Assembly (NCBI GenBank): GCA_018816185.1
Contig: JAHIWI010000150.1
Location: 1 to 64,000, forward strand
Origin: Bacillota bacterium
GTDB taxonomy: Bacteria; Bacillota; Bacilli; Bacillales_A; Planococcaceae
DNA length: 64,000 bases
Direction of reading: 5' to 3'
Both the position numbers and the translations under genes were made by a program. The notes under the pieces are model-generated. The model was given only the letters and a program-made list of their open reading frames with translations, made no database searches and was not told the origin of the DNA. The stretch's first letter is position 1; every line of letters starts with the position of its first letter. Shown here in pieces: positions 18,229 through 28,667 of the stretch.

Positions 18229-20070
18229 ATGGATTTTTCGGCAAAAAAATTTGTGATGGAAAAAGATTATCCACTATCAAGAGAAACAGTCTGGAATTTA
18301 TTGAGCGATACAGATCGGCTTAATCGAATTATTGGTTTGTTTTCGGTTAAATTTAAGCCTGCTAATCAATTACCTGGCAAAACATTTTACCGGGAAGCAT
18401 TAGCTAAGGTTGGTGGAATCGTTCCGTTAATTTGGAAAGAGTATCCCTTTCAATGGGACAAGTACGAAAGCTATATGGTGGAACGAGCTTACGAAGGAGG
18501 TCCTCTGAAGCACTTTCGTGGAGGAGTGGAGCTTGAAGATACAGATGTCATTCTCCCTGATGGTTCAAATGGAACCAAGGTTCGTTTAATAGGAGAATTC
18601 ACTCCTAGAAATTTACTTGGGATTGGCGCTGTTCAATTTACAGGTGTCCAATCCATGAAAAATACCATGAAATATGTTGACGATTACTTAGAAGCAGTCC
18701 AAGCGGAAAAGCCTTTACCTTCTGACATCTCTACAAAGGTGAAAATTAATCTTGATAAGCTCAGTATCCTTGAAGAAAAACTAGCAAGTATGCCTATTAA
18801 TCCTACATATATTGAAAAGCTCCATCAGTTTCTGAGCACAAGTGATAGCTCAGACGTTTCTAAAATGCGTCCGATTTACTTAGCTAAAAAGTGGAATGTC
18901 GATGAACTAGAGGTTATTCGCTTGTTTTTGTACGCCACGAAGGTGGGAGTCATGAATTTAAGTTGGAATTTAATTTGCCCAAATTGTCGTGTCTCAAAAG
19001 TTGAGTACAGTTCTTTGAATTCCTTAGAACAGCAATTCCATTGCGATTTATGTGGCATTAATTACAATGCGAATTTTGGAAAGTATGTAGAATTGAATTT
19101 TTCAGTTCACCCAGCTATTCGAGTTGCGTATGACAATGTGTATTGCGTTGGTGGTCCAATGATTTCGCCTCATGTCCACATCCAACAAGTAATTGAACGA
19201 GGGCAACGATTCGAATTAAAAATCCCTCAAACGCCTAAAGATTTCCGAGTTCGCATTTTACAAGCTAATCACGTGTTGGAATTAAAAGCGTCTAATTCGA
19301 TTTCATCCGAACCGATTGTTGTGGATTATGTGGATGAAGGATTCACTCAAGAAGAAGTGAGATTTAGTGAAGGTATGAACACAATGCATATCGTGAATTC
19401 TAGTTCTGCAGATATTGTTTTAGTTTTGGAGAAAAAGGAATGGAATTCGGATGTATTAACAGCTGCTCAAGTGACTTCTATGCAGGAATTTAGAGACTTG
19501 TTTTCCTCAGAAGTATTATCTCCAGGGCAACAAGTTGGAATCGAAAATGTCACCATTTTGTTTAGTGATTTGCTGGGTTCAACTTCTTTATATGAGCTTG
19601 TTGGAGATGCAGATGCATATGGTCAAGTTCGAAGACATTTTGAATTTTTAACAGAGTGGATTGCGAAGAATTCAGGAGGCGTTGTGAAAACAATCGGGGA
19701 TGCTGTGATGGCAGTGTTTCATATGCCGGAAGATGCACTTCATGCAGCCACACAAATTCAACAGCATGTTACTGATTTTAATGAAGGACGTCAAGATCCG
19801 ATTGTATTGAAAATAGGCTTATACAGTGGACCAGCCATTGCAGTAAACTCAAATGATCGCCTTGATTATTTTGGTAGAACCGTAAATATTGCGGCGCGTA
19901 TTCAAGGACAAAGTGAGGGCAATGATATCGTTTTTAATGAAGAATACTTGAGTAACGAGAATATCCTTTCTTTATTAACAAAAAGCCATGCAACTCTTGA
20001 ACCGTTCCATGCAAACTTAAAGGGAATTGATGAAAATATGAAATTGGTGCGAATCCGAGTATCTAAATGA
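18229..20070 (+). CDS. class III adenylate/guanylate cyclase with N-terminal SRPBCC-like domain, DUF5939-like region and zinc-ribbon motif
   Basis: 613 aa; VTILFSDLLGST, VKTIGDAVMAVF, LDYFGRTVNIAARI; CPNC...CDLC. Confidence 0.88.
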   Translation: MDFSAKKFVMEKDYPLSRETVWNLLSDTDRLNRIIGLFSVKFKPANQLPGKTFYREALAKVGGIVPLIWKEYPFQWDKYESYMVERAYEGGPLKHFRGGVELEDTDVILPDGSNGTKVRLIGEFTPRNLLGIGAVQFTGVQSMKNTMKYVDDYLEAVQAEKPLPSDISTKVKINLDKLSILEEKLASMPINPTYIEKLHQFLSTSDSSDVSKMRPIYLAKKWNVDELEVIRLFLYATKVGVMNLSWNLICPNCRVSKVEYSSLNSLEQQFHCDLCGINYNANFGKYVELNFSVHPAIRVAYDNVYCVGGPMISPHVHIQQVIERGQRFELKIPQTPKDFRVRILQANHVLELKASNSISSEPIVVDYVDEGFTQEEVRFSEGMNTMHIVNSSSADIVLVLEKKEWNSDVLTAAQVTSMQEFRDLFSSEVLSPGQQVGIENVTILFSDLLGSTSLYELVGDADAYGQVRRHFEFLTEWIAKNSGGVVKTIGDAVMAVFHMPEDALHAATQIQQHVTDFNEGRQDPIVLKIGLYSGPAIAVNSNDRLDYFGRTVNIAARIQGQSEGNDIVFNEEYLSNENILSLLTKSHATLEPFHANLKGIDENMKLVRIRVSK

Positions 20071-20174
20071 AATTTCAATAATGGAAAAAGTATGTGTTTT
20101 GGTATTTGATGGTACAATATAGAGAAGAATATTTTCATTTCCATTAGAGATGAAAGTAAAGGAGACTGAGTCGT

Positions 20175-20618
20175 TTGACAAATAAACAAATAAATCAAGA
20201 ACTACCAGAAAATTATGATGAACTTAAAAAAGCTGCAAATCGCACATCTAGTTGGAGAGAGCGCTTTGATGCTGTAGAAGAATTAGGTCAGTCAAAGCAT
20301 CCTAAAGTGATTGATGTTTTAACGAATCGCATGAAAAATGATTCGGTTTATAAAGTTCAAGAAGCGGCGTATCGCCAATTAACAAAAATGGGCGAAGACG
20401 TAGAAGCGCCAGTTCGAAATAAATTTGAATTGATTAAAGGAACAAAGAAAACCTTCATTCGAATCAAAAAAAGTTTGCCAAAAGATCATAGTTATGAAGA
20501 TTTTAAAGAGAAACTTAAAAAAATGCGTTTAGATATTTACGATGCATACGAAGGCGAAAAAGGTGCGGACTTTGATAAGTGGCTTGAAAGTGAATGGGAA
20601 GCTGCTTCAAAGAAATAA
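20175..20618 (+). CDS. HEAT-repeat-like protein
   Basis: 147 aa; RFDAVEELGQSKHPKVIDVLTNRMKNDSVYKVQEAAYRQL; TTG start. Confidence 0.75.
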   Translation: MTNKQINQELPENYDELKKAANRTSSWRERFDAVEELGQSKHPKVIDVLTNRMKNDSVYKVQEAAYRQLTKMGEDVEAPVRNKFELIKGTKKTFIRIKKSLPKDHSYEDFKEKLKKMRLDIYDAYEGEKGADFDKWLESEWEAASKK

Positions 20619-20624
20619 AATATG

Positions 20625-20663
20625 AAACCCGATTACATGCTAGATGTAATCGGGTTTACTTTT
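20625..20663. terminator. bidirectional intrinsic terminator
   Basis: AAACCCGATTACAT-GCTAG-ATGTAATCGGGTTT. Confidence 0.85.
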
Positions 20664-20669
20664 GTTCAA

Positions 20670-21593
20670 TTATACAGAGACGGCAGGTTCCGTAACGGTT
20701 AGTGTTAATGTTTCAGTATTCATTGTCAGACTGGTGCCAATCGCAATAGCTGCTTTTAATGGACCGTGACCAGTAGCGAGATTGCTTATTAGCGGTTTGC
20801 CTAATGGGACGAGCACCTCATCGATCAAATCATTGTAAGTTTTACCGTAAGCAATTTCACAGTTTGAGCATTCACCCATAAGAATTCCGATACAATCATC
20901 AAATTTACCAGCTAATTTTAAGTGATTGATGTACCGGTAAACCGTGTTAATCGGTTCATGCGTATCTTCTAAAAGAAGGATTTTACCCTCTGTGTTGATT
21001 TCAAACGAAGTTCCTATCGTATCAATAAATGAAGTCAAATTACCACCAACTACAGGGCCAGTGGCGGTTCCTGGAACTTTACTTACAAGGGGCATCTCTG
21101 GTGGATTCTTAATTTCCCAAGGAGCGGTTGTGGCGGACGTTGCGCTAAAGAACTGATTGAAATTGTAAGCCGGGGTTCGATTGTTGAAATCGAGAAGCAT
21201 TAAGCTATGAAACGTCACCAAATCAGCATATTCATAAAGAACATTCAATAACACTGTGATATCGCTATAACCAGAAATAATTTTAGGATTCGCCTTAATG
21301 ATAGGGAAGTTTAAAAAAGGTAATATAGCTGCAACACCGACACCACCTCTAGTCGGCAAGATACAACGCACTTCTTTATTAGCAAACATTTTCATCAGAT
21401 CAGCCGCACGAGATTCAGGTGTGCCAGCTAGAAAGCCGTTTGAAGCGTAGGTGCTGTCACCGACAACAACGTTAAACCCCATCCCTTTTAGTGTAGCGAT
21501 TCCTTCATCAATACGAGTAGCCTCTAACGGAGTTCCAAGCGTCACGATTCCTATCGTATCTCCTGGACGTAATTGAGGTGGTTTAATCGGCAT
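20670..21593 (-). CDS. S66 family LD-carboxypeptidase (MccF/LdcA-like)
   Basis: 307 aa; RPGDTIGIVTLGTP, TRGGVG, ISGYSDITVLLN, EDTHEP. Confidence 0.85.
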   Translation of the reverse strand: MPIKPPQLRPGDTIGIVTLGTPLEATRIDEGIATLKGMGFNVVVGDSTYASNGFLAGTPESRAADLMKMFANKEVRCILPTRGGVGVAAILPFLNFPIIKANPKIISGYSDITVLLNVLYEYADLVTFHSLMLLDFNNRTPAYNFNQFFSATSATTAPWEIKNPPEMPLVSKVPGTATGPVVGGNLTSFIDTIGTSFEINTEGKILLLEDTHEPINTVYRYINHLKLAGKFDDCIGILMGECSNCEIAYGKTYNDLIDEVLVPLGKPLISNLATGHGPLKAAIAIGTSLTMNTETLTLTVTEPAVSV

Positions 21594-21719
21594 TTAATAG
21601 CCTCCCTTCAAAAATAATCATTCCTAAAGAATATGAATTCCAGGGAAGCGATAGTACATAAAACAAGCCATGACATGATTTTCAAAGAAAACATCTGTAG
21701 AATAGGAGGAAATTAGTGA

Positions 21720-22925
21720 ATGGGTGATTCGATGCAACAACCAATAAAACTTAAAGTGAAATCTTCGTTTGTGAAGAATTTCAAAGATGGATATCCTCTT
21801 GTTACTGAGGAGTCCGTTCAAAATCATCAAGATTTAAAAATAGAAGGCTCTGTCTTCGAGCTTGTGGATGAGCAACAAAAATTCATTAGTAAAGGATACT
21901 ATGGCAAGCAAAATAAAGGCCGTGGATGGGTTCTTACTAAAAATCGAGATGTTGAGTTTAATTTAGCTTTTTTCACAGGCAAGTTAAAAGAAGCCATTAC
22001 ATATAGAGAATCTCTTTTTCAAGATAAGAACACGACTGCTTTTCGCGTTTTTAATGGAGAAGGGGACGGGATTGGTGGACTAATAATTGATTACTTCAAT
22101 GACTATTATGTAATCAGCTGGTACAGCGAAGGGATTTATTCTTTTAAAGATGTAATCGTTCAAGCTTTGAATGAAGTAGTTGAAGTAAAAGGGCTGTATG
22201 AGAAAAAACGATTTGCCTCTAAAGGTACGTACGTTGAAGACGATGATTTTGTAAGTGGAGAACAAGCACCATCTCCATTGATTGTAAAAGAAAACGGAAT
22301 GAATTTTGCCGTTTACTTAAATGATGGAGCAATGGTAGGTATTTTCCTCGATCAGCGAGATGTACGAAAAACAATTCGGGACTCATACGCTGAAGGTAAG
22401 ACAGTACTAAATACTTTCTCTTATACAGGAGCTTTTTCAGTAGCAGCGGCTTTAGGCGGTGCAGTGAAAACAACGAGTGTGGATCTAGCTAATCGAAGTA
22501 AGAGTAAAACAATTGAACAATTTAGTGTCAATGACATCGATTTTGAAGCGCAAGATATTATTGTTGAAGATGTCTTTAATTACTTCAAATATGCGGTACG
22601 TAAAAAGTTAGCTTTTGATATGGTTATTCTCGACCCACCTAGCTTTGCACGATCTAAGAAACATACGTTTAGTGCCGGGAAAGATTATACAGATTTGTTA
22701 GTACAAGCAATTGCCATTACGGAAGGAAACGGGATTATTGTCGCTTCGTCGAATTGTAGTACGTTCGGTATGAAGAAGTTTAAAGGGTTTATTGAAAAAG
22801 CGTTTAAACAATCTGGAGGTAAATACACGATTGTCGAAGAGTTTACTTTGCCAACCGATTTTAAAACGATTTCCGAGTTCAAAGAAGGCGACTATTTGAA
22901 AGTGGTCTTCATTAAAAAACAGTAG
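21720..22925 (+). CDS. class I SAM-dependent rRNA methyltransferase (RlmI-like, PUA domain)
   Basis: 401 aa; FNGEGDGIGGLIIDYF, VLNTFSYTGAFSVAAALGGA, ILDPPSFARSK. Confidence 0.88.
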   Translation: MGDSMQQPIKLKVKSSFVKNFKDGYPLVTEESVQNHQDLKIEGSVFELVDEQQKFISKGYYGKQNKGRGWVLTKNRDVEFNLAFFTGKLKEAITYRESLFQDKNTTAFRVFNGEGDGIGGLIIDYFNDYYVISWYSEGIYSFKDVIVQALNEVVEVKGLYEKKRFASKGTYVEDDDFVSGEQAPSPLIVKENGMNFAVYLNDGAMVGIFLDQRDVRKTIRDSYAEGKTVLNTFSYTGAFSVAAALGGAVKTTSVDLANRSKSKTIEQFSVNDIDFEAQDIIVEDVFNYFKYAVRKKLAFDMVILDPPSFARSKKHTFSAGKDYTDLLVQAIAITEGNGIIVASSNCSTFGMKKFKGFIEKAFKQSGGKYTIVEEFTLPTDFKTISEFKEGDYLKVVFIKKQ

Positions 22926-22940
22926 GTTAAATTAAAAACA

Positions 22941-22985
22941 AAGGGATGTTCCAAAAGTCATAAATGGCTTTGGTAACATCCCTTT
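22941..22985 (+). terminator. hairpin of the GGG(C/A)TGTTCCAAAAGTCA type
   Basis: AAAGGGATGTTCCAAAAGTCATAAATGGCTTTGGTAACATCCCTTT. Confidence 0.75.
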
Positions 22986-22989
22986 CTTC

Positions 22990-23175
22990 GCGTCAAGTGG
23001 CTGATTTTCATTGCTGCGGACGCTTTCCGGGGAGACCAACAGGAAGTTGGTTTCAAAGGCGTTGCCACGTGATGTGGCGGTTTTAGTCTTTGTTCCTCTA
23101 ATATCCGCTCCAGGGTCTAAAGCTCGTTCTGATTCCCGCGGAGTCGCCGCCTCTATTTCAATCAGCAGTCTGTAA
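22990..23175 (-). repeat. GGACGCTTTCCGCGG-type interspersed repeat, copy C
   Basis: begins cattgctgcggacgctttccggggag and ends attcccgcggagtcgccgcc. Confidence 0.8.
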
Positions 23176-23352
23176 AACAATAGATTTATGTTCATAAAAT
23201 TGAGTAATGACGTAACTTCCAATAATTAACTTTGAAAACCTTCATGTTATGTATGTGAATTTGCATTCCAAATTACATTCATTTTCAGTCTCTAGTGATT
23301 TGATAAAAGTCGAATTTTAGAGGTGTTTTATAAAATGTTACTCTATTGTTTT

Positions 23353-23610
23353 CAGTCAGAAGAGGCTGGGACATAAGTAGAAATTTCTTGTAATGAGGCA
23401 AAAATCTATATTAAGAAATTGATACTTTATGAATTGATTGAAGTGGAGGGGCGACTCCTGGGGGAACAGCACGAGGGAGAGACTACAGGCTCGAGCCGTG
23501 CCCCCGGAAAGCGTCCCCGCAACGGAAATCAATTTTGCGTCAACAAAAAAACATCAAAATTTCTCAATGAGAAATTTTGATGTTTTTTGTTTTGTCCCAG
23601 CTTCTTTTAT
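23353..23610 (+). repeat. MITE-like unit: inverted ends GGCTGGGACA/TGTCCCAGC enclosing interspersed repeat copy B
   Basis: agaagaggctgggacataag ... ttttgtcccagcttctttt; inside ggcgactcctgggggaacagcacgag...cccccggaaagcgtccccgcaacggaaatcaa; terminator-like aaacatcaaaatttctcaatgagaaattttgatgtttttt. Confidence 0.65.
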
Positions 23611-24752
23611 TATTTCGCATAAAAATTCTCTGTATAATAGGGTTGGTTTTCTTTGTTAAAAGCGACTCCTACTCCTAGTAGAGAGAAATCTGGTTTTAAT
23701 AAGTTTTCGCGATGTCCGATAGAATTCATCAATCCTTCATGTGCGAAAATGCTGCTGGATTGTCCATACGCTAGGTTTTCTCCTGCGACTCTATAGGAGA
23801 TGCCGTCACTCGTCATACGATCGAATGGGGATTCACCGTTTAAGTTCGTATGACTAAAATAATTGTTGATGGCCATATCTTCGCTGTGGTCAAACGCAGT
23901 AATTTGAATTAATGAATCCCATTTCACTGCTCTCACACCGTGATGAACTCTTGCTGCATTTGTTAGGTCAAATAATTGCAACTCGAGACCTTCTTGCAAG
24001 GATTTACTGCTAGCGGCATACACAGATGGTTTACTCTTTTCAAGATTTTCAGAAAGAATTTGAATGGCAGTTACCGTGTTGTTTTCATGAACATCGTAGA
24101 AGATTGTTGCGTATAAATTTTCTATTAAAAAAGTATCTGCTCCTTGATCTTCATTCAAAATAAAATTGGTATTGCCTTTTGTGATATACGTAAGGGGTTT
24201 ACCAAGAGCTTTTCTGACATCTTCTTTAGAAGAATTTAATTTGATTCCGAGTGAAGAGGCGATTAAGTCATTATTGGTAAATAGTCCATTCACTTTGTTT
24301 TCACGGTCATAGGAAACCATGAAAAAGTTTTGATAGTCGGTATGGTACGTTTGCCACGATGTTCCGTATTCATTCGCAGTAATGCGTTTAGGTTCGCCTA
24401 TTTCTGCAATAACTGAATCCTTCGGAGCACCAATCTCAATATTATGAACTGAGAATAAGCCTTCTGTAGGCGTTTTTAAAGTTGGTTTATCTATTGGCTC
24501 AATGGGAGCGGGTAAGATACGATTTTTCTCCTCGACTAATTGAGCTGGTAGTTCGGTTATAGCTGTTTGAAAAGTTTCAACTGATTCGGTGAAAAGGGGC
24601 TGATCCTTTACATAGTCAATCCCAACTTGAACTTGTTGATCTATTTTGTCTAAAAACGAGGTATCTATATAATCGTCTGCGTATTTTTCCCAAAAGGGGC
24701 TCGTTACATATACGCCAATAGTAAGGACAATTAATAATCCAATGGTTCTCAA
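23610..24752 (-). CDS. CAP domain protein with CAP-associated N-terminal domain (YlbC-like)
   Basis: 380 aa; LTNAARVHHGVRAVKWDSLIQITAFDHSEDMAINNYFSHTNLNGESPFDRM. Confidence 0.85.
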   Translation of the reverse strand: MRTIGLLIVLTIGVYVTSPFWEKYADDYIDTSFLDKIDQQVQVGIDYVKDQPLFTESVETFQTAITELPAQLVEEKNRILPAPIEPIDKPTLKTPTEGLFSVHNIEIGAPKDSVIAEIGEPKRITANEYGTSWQTYHTDYQNFFMVSYDRENKVNGLFTNNDLIASSLGIKLNSSKEDVRKALGKPLTYITKGNTNFILNEDQGADTFLIENLYATIFYDVHENNTVTAIQILSENLEKSKPSVYAASSKSLQEGLELQLFDLTNAARVHHGVRAVKWDSLIQITAFDHSEDMAINNYFSHTNLNGESPFDRMTSDGISYRVAGENLAYGQSSSIFAHEGLMNSIGHRENLLKPDFSLLGVGVAFNKENQPYYTENFYAK

Positions 24753-24962
24753 TTAAATCCCCTCCTGTCTTTCTATTTTAATCTGACTTTGCTAGAATCC
24801 ATAAAGAAACGCATTGCTCTATCTACTAGAGTAACCATTTTTAATATATTGGATACATATTACTACACGATTAATTTAACCAGAATCTCCTAGAAATCTC
24901 CTTTGGACTTAGAACCGTTAAGGGATTACACTGAGACTATCAGATTTAACGAGGGAGCCCCT

Positions 24963-25547
24963 ATGCATACAATTATTTATTATCTCCAAGACATGTGGTT
25001 CTACATGGCCATCGCATTGCCAGTCATCATGATTTACCGCTTTTATCGAATAAAGAAATCGAAACATAAAGCTAAACCATTACACGAAATTGGCGTAATA
25101 GTCTTTTTGATTTTTTTAATCGGCTTGCTTTCCCAAACAGTTATTCCTTCCATTTCATTTAACAATGGCTCCATTGAGTTCGTAAATGGCAATTTCCAAG
25201 CTGTTAATTTAGAATTCTTCCGTGTATTTCGAGAAACATATAATGCGATTAAATATCTCGATTTGTGGCAGCCTTTTTTAATCAATTTTATGGGGAATAT
25301 TTTTATGTTTATGCCCATTGGATTCTTATTGCCATTGCTATGGAGAAAATTTGAACATATTTTTTGGACAGTCTTAGCAGGATTTTTATTGTCATTGTCG
25401 ATTGAATTGTTGCAGTTGACGCAGTTGAGAAGTAGTGACGTCGATGATTTATGGTTAAATACACTGGGTACATTCATTGGTTTTATTTGCTTTACGTTTA
25501 TTCCAAAAAAACATCGTCACTGGTTTAAAAAAGAAAAGGTGGGGTAA
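24963..25547 (+). CDS. VanZ family protein
   Basis: NFMGNIFMFMPIGFLLPLLW...LSIELLQLTQLRSSDVDDLWLNTLGTFIGF; start trimmed to MHTIIYY. Confidence 0.85.
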   Translation: MHTIIYYLQDMWFYMAIALPVIMIYRFYRIKKSKHKAKPLHEIGVIVFLIFLIGLLSQTVIPSISFNNGSIEFVNGNFQAVNLEFFRVFRETYNAIKYLDLWQPFLINFMGNIFMFMPIGFLLPLLWRKFEHIFWTVLAGFLLSLSIELLQLTQLRSSDVDDLWLNTLGTFIGFICFTFIPKKHRHWFKKEKVG

Positions 25548-25583
25548 ATACTTACTGACTAAATATGTAAGGAGATTCACATC

Positions 25584-25739
25584 ATGATCCCACCTAAAGA
25601 AACGAAAATGGACGGAAAAATAATGACCGTCATAGATGACCTGGTAGCTCAAGGTGTCTTTAAAGTAGAAGGCAAACAACTATATGAACTATCATTATAT
25701 GAGTTAATAAAAGAGCATATGGAAAAAGCAAACTTATAA
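25584..25739 (+). CDS. FbpA-like (Fur-regulated basic protein) small protein, 51 aa
   Basis: MIPPKETKMDGKIMTVIDDLVAQGVFKVEGKQLYELSLYELIKEHMEKANL; GGAG RBS; absent from ORF track. Confidence 0.6.
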   Translation: MIPPKETKMDGKIMTVIDDLVAQGVFKVEGKQLYELSLYELIKEHMEKANL

Positions 25740-25752
25740 ATATAGGTCAGTA

Positions 25753-25787
25753 TGGCAACGTAACATGTTGCCATTCTGGCTTTTTTT
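25753..25787 (+). terminator. intrinsic terminator
   Basis: TGGCAAC-GTAACAT-GTTGCCA followed by T run. Confidence 0.65.
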
Positions 25788-25935
25788 ACGGGATTAAATA
25801 TAAAATTTTATTGAAATAGCGTCTAAAGGACGACTTATGTAAAGTTGGAATAAATGCTATAATTTCAGTTTGAAGGAATAATAAAAAACGAGCTAAATAT
25901 GTTATGCCTATAAAGTCTATTGTGGAGGTTTTCAA

Positions 25936-27402
25936 ATGAATCAAGCGCAACGAAAACAACTCTCAAATGAATGGTTAGAAGAAGCAACAATCTTTCAAAT
26001 GCAAGAGAAAATGGAAGGTAGCGAGTTGACTTCTGAAGATCTTGTTTTGATGTATTTAGAAGCGATTGCAGAGAAAAATTCTCTTGTAAATGCAGTACTG
26101 GAAGTGAATCCAAAAGCTCTTCAAATTGCACAAGCTTTAGACGATGAACGCTCAGAAAGTGGACCACGTTCCATTCTCCATGGATTACCCATTTTGTTAA
26201 AAGATAATATCGAGACGGCCGATGAATTACATACTAGTGCGGGTTCGTTGGCGCTAGCCAAGCATTATGCCACGAATGATGCCACCATTGTTGAAAAACT
26301 TAGAAATGCTGGTGCTGTTATTTTGGGCAAAGCGAATATGACCGAGTGGGCTAACTTTATGTCAGATAAAATGACCAATGGATTTAGTTCCCGTGGTGGA
26401 CAAGTGATTAATCCCTATGGTCCTTTTGATGTTGGGGGGTCCAGTTCAGGATCTGCTTCAGCCATCGCATCTAATTTAGCTGCTGCAGCTATTGGAACAG
26501 AGACATCAGGTTCCATATTAAATCCGGCAGCGCAAAATGGCTTAGTTGGTTTAAAACCAACAGTAGGTAGTGTGAGTCGTGCGGGGATTATTCCCTTGTC
26601 ACATACTCAAGATACGGCTGGACCTATGACTCGCACTGTTGAAGATACGCTTCATCTGTTTTCTGCTATTGTCGGACAGGATAAACGTGACCCAATTACT
26701 CAAAAAAGTCGCGTCTTTAAGGATAAGGTATGGAGAGACTGTTTGGATGTTCATGCACTCCAAGGGAAAAGAATTGGTGTTGCACGTGCTATTTTTAATC
26801 AAGAAATGTCAGCTGAACGTGCTGAATTATTTGAAAGACAACTAGCAGTTCTAAAAGAACTCGGAGCCGAAATTATTGACCCAGTCGATATAGGGTGCGT
26901 AGAAGATGAATTAGGGTATGACGTATTGACGTATGAATTTAAAGCTGACTTAAACAGTTATTTGGCGAATACAAATGCAACTAATCCAATACGTTCTCTT
27001 AGTGACGTCATCCATTTTAATAATCTTCACCCAAATGAAACACTAAAATTCGGTCAAATTATGCTAGAGCGTTCAGAGCTAACGTCTGGCACATTAACGG
27101 AAAAAGAATATATTCAAGCGCTTACTAACAATCGGTATTTAGCAGGTGAGATTGGACTCGGTAAATCTCTAGATGACCTAAAACTTGATGCTCTTGTTTT
27201 TCCGCAAGATCATGGTTGTAGCATAGGTGCAGCTGCTGGGTTTCCGTCGATAACAGTTCCTGCAGGATTTACCCAAGTTGGAGAACCTTTCGGATTGACC
27301 TTTTCGTCAAGAGCATGGAGTGAACCAATGCTCATCTCAATGGCTTATGCATTTGAACAAAAAGTTAATGCTCGGAGAAAACCAACATTCACGATACAAT
27401 GA
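25936..27402 (+). CDS. amidase signature family protein
   Basis: 488 aa; LPILLKDNIET, GGSSSGSASAIASNLAAAAIGTETSGSI. Confidence 0.9.
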   Translation: MNQAQRKQLSNEWLEEATIFQMQEKMEGSELTSEDLVLMYLEAIAEKNSLVNAVLEVNPKALQIAQALDDERSESGPRSILHGLPILLKDNIETADELHTSAGSLALAKHYATNDATIVEKLRNAGAVILGKANMTEWANFMSDKMTNGFSSRGGQVINPYGPFDVGGSSSGSASAIASNLAAAAIGTETSGSILNPAAQNGLVGLKPTVGSVSRAGIIPLSHTQDTAGPMTRTVEDTLHLFSAIVGQDKRDPITQKSRVFKDKVWRDCLDVHALQGKRIGVARAIFNQEMSAERAELFERQLAVLKELGAEIIDPVDIGCVEDELGYDVLTYEFKADLNSYLANTNATNPIRSLSDVIHFNNLHPNETLKFGQIMLERSELTSGTLTEKEYIQALTNNRYLAGEIGLGKSLDDLKLDALVFPQDHGCSIGAAAGFPSITVPAGFTQVGEPFGLTFSSRAWSEPMLISMAYAFEQKVNARRKPTFTIQ

Positions 27403-27440
27403 ACATACATTATGTTTCTAGAAAAGAGAGTTGATATTAG

Positions 27441-28664
27441 ATGACGTTAAACAATTCATTTTTACCCATATTATTAGGTTCTGATATGAATGCATACGGT
27501 ATGGCACGTGCCTTTCATGAAGCTTATGGAATTAAACCACTTGTCTTAGGTCGTATGAATTTGTCTGCAACACAAGACAGCAAAATTTTAGATTTTCAAG
27601 TTATTCCTCGTTTAAATGAACAAGATGTTTTTGTGCCTGCTCTAATTAAAGTAGCAAGTGAACACCCAAACCAAAAGTTACTATTGCTAGCTTGTGGAGA
27701 TGATTATGCAAAGTTAATCATTAAAAACAAACAGGAATTACTTCCTCATTTTGCAGTCCCATATATTGATGAATCCTTAATGGAGCGCATCGTATTAAAA
27801 GAGAACTTTTATGAAATCTGTGAGCAATACGGCTTCTCTTATCCGAAGACGGCTTTATGTACGTTTGAGAATAAAGATGAGTTCAATATGGATTTCACGT
27901 ACCCAATTATTATTAAAGCCTCTAACTCAGTTGCTTACTGGAATTGTTCATTCCCAGGCAAAAAGAAAGTGTTTGTGGCACATGATGTTGCAGAAAAAAA
28001 TGCCATTATCAAAGCAATTTATGAATCGACTTATAAAGATAATCTAACCATCCAAGAATTTATTCCGGGTGACGATTCGTTCATGCGTGTGTTAAATGCG
28101 TATGTTGGGAAAGATGGAAAAGTGAAGCTAATGTCACTAGGAAATCCAATTTTAGAAGAACATTCACCGGAAGGAATCGGTAGTTACGCAGCGATTATCA
28201 ATACGTTTGATGAAGCATTGTTGGATAAAGTGCGATTCTTCTTAGAGGATATTGGGTATAACGGATTTGCTAACTTTGATATGAAATATGATTCTCGTGA
28301 TGGAGAATACAAGCTATTTGAAATTAATTTACGAAATGGTCGTAGTAGCTATTACGTTACGGCAAGTGGACATAATTTAATGCAGTATGTAGCAGATGAT
28401 CACATGTTGAATATTCCTCAACAATTAACATACGCGAAAGATAAGCATCTCTGGATGATTATCCCGAAAGGTGTTTTATTCAAATACGGAAAAGAAGGCC
28501 CGTTATTGGATGAAGCAAGACAATTAATCGAAGAAGGTAAAGTAACAAACCACTTGTATTATTCAGAAGACTTCAGTCCAAAACGTTGGGTAAAATTAAC
28601 GTTAAATAATTTAAATTATTATCGAAAATATAAAAAATATTTTAACAACAAAGGTTTGTCATAA
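27441..28664 (+). CDS. ATP-grasp carboxylate-amine ligase, putative D-aspartate ligase
   Basis: 407 aa; LPILLGSDMNAYGMARAFHEAYGIKPLVLGR closely resembles recalled Enterococcus faecium Asl; next to an Asp/Glu racemase. Confidence 0.8.
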   Translation: MTLNNSFLPILLGSDMNAYGMARAFHEAYGIKPLVLGRMNLSATQDSKILDFQVIPRLNEQDVFVPALIKVASEHPNQKLLLLACGDDYAKLIIKNKQELLPHFAVPYIDESLMERIVLKENFYEICEQYGFSYPKTALCTFENKDEFNMDFTYPIIIKASNSVAYWNCSFPGKKKVFVAHDVAEKNAIIKAIYESTYKDNLTIQEFIPGDDSFMRVLNAYVGKDGKVKLMSLGNPILEEHSPEGIGSYAAIINTFDEALLDKVRFFLEDIGYNGFANFDMKYDSRDGEYKLFEINLRNGRSSYYVTASGHNLMQYVADDHMLNIPQQLTYAKDKHLWMIIPKGVLFKYGKEGPLLDEARQLIEEGKVTNHLYYSEDFSPKRWVKLTLNNLNYYRKYKKYFNNKGLS

Positions 28665-28667
28665 ACT

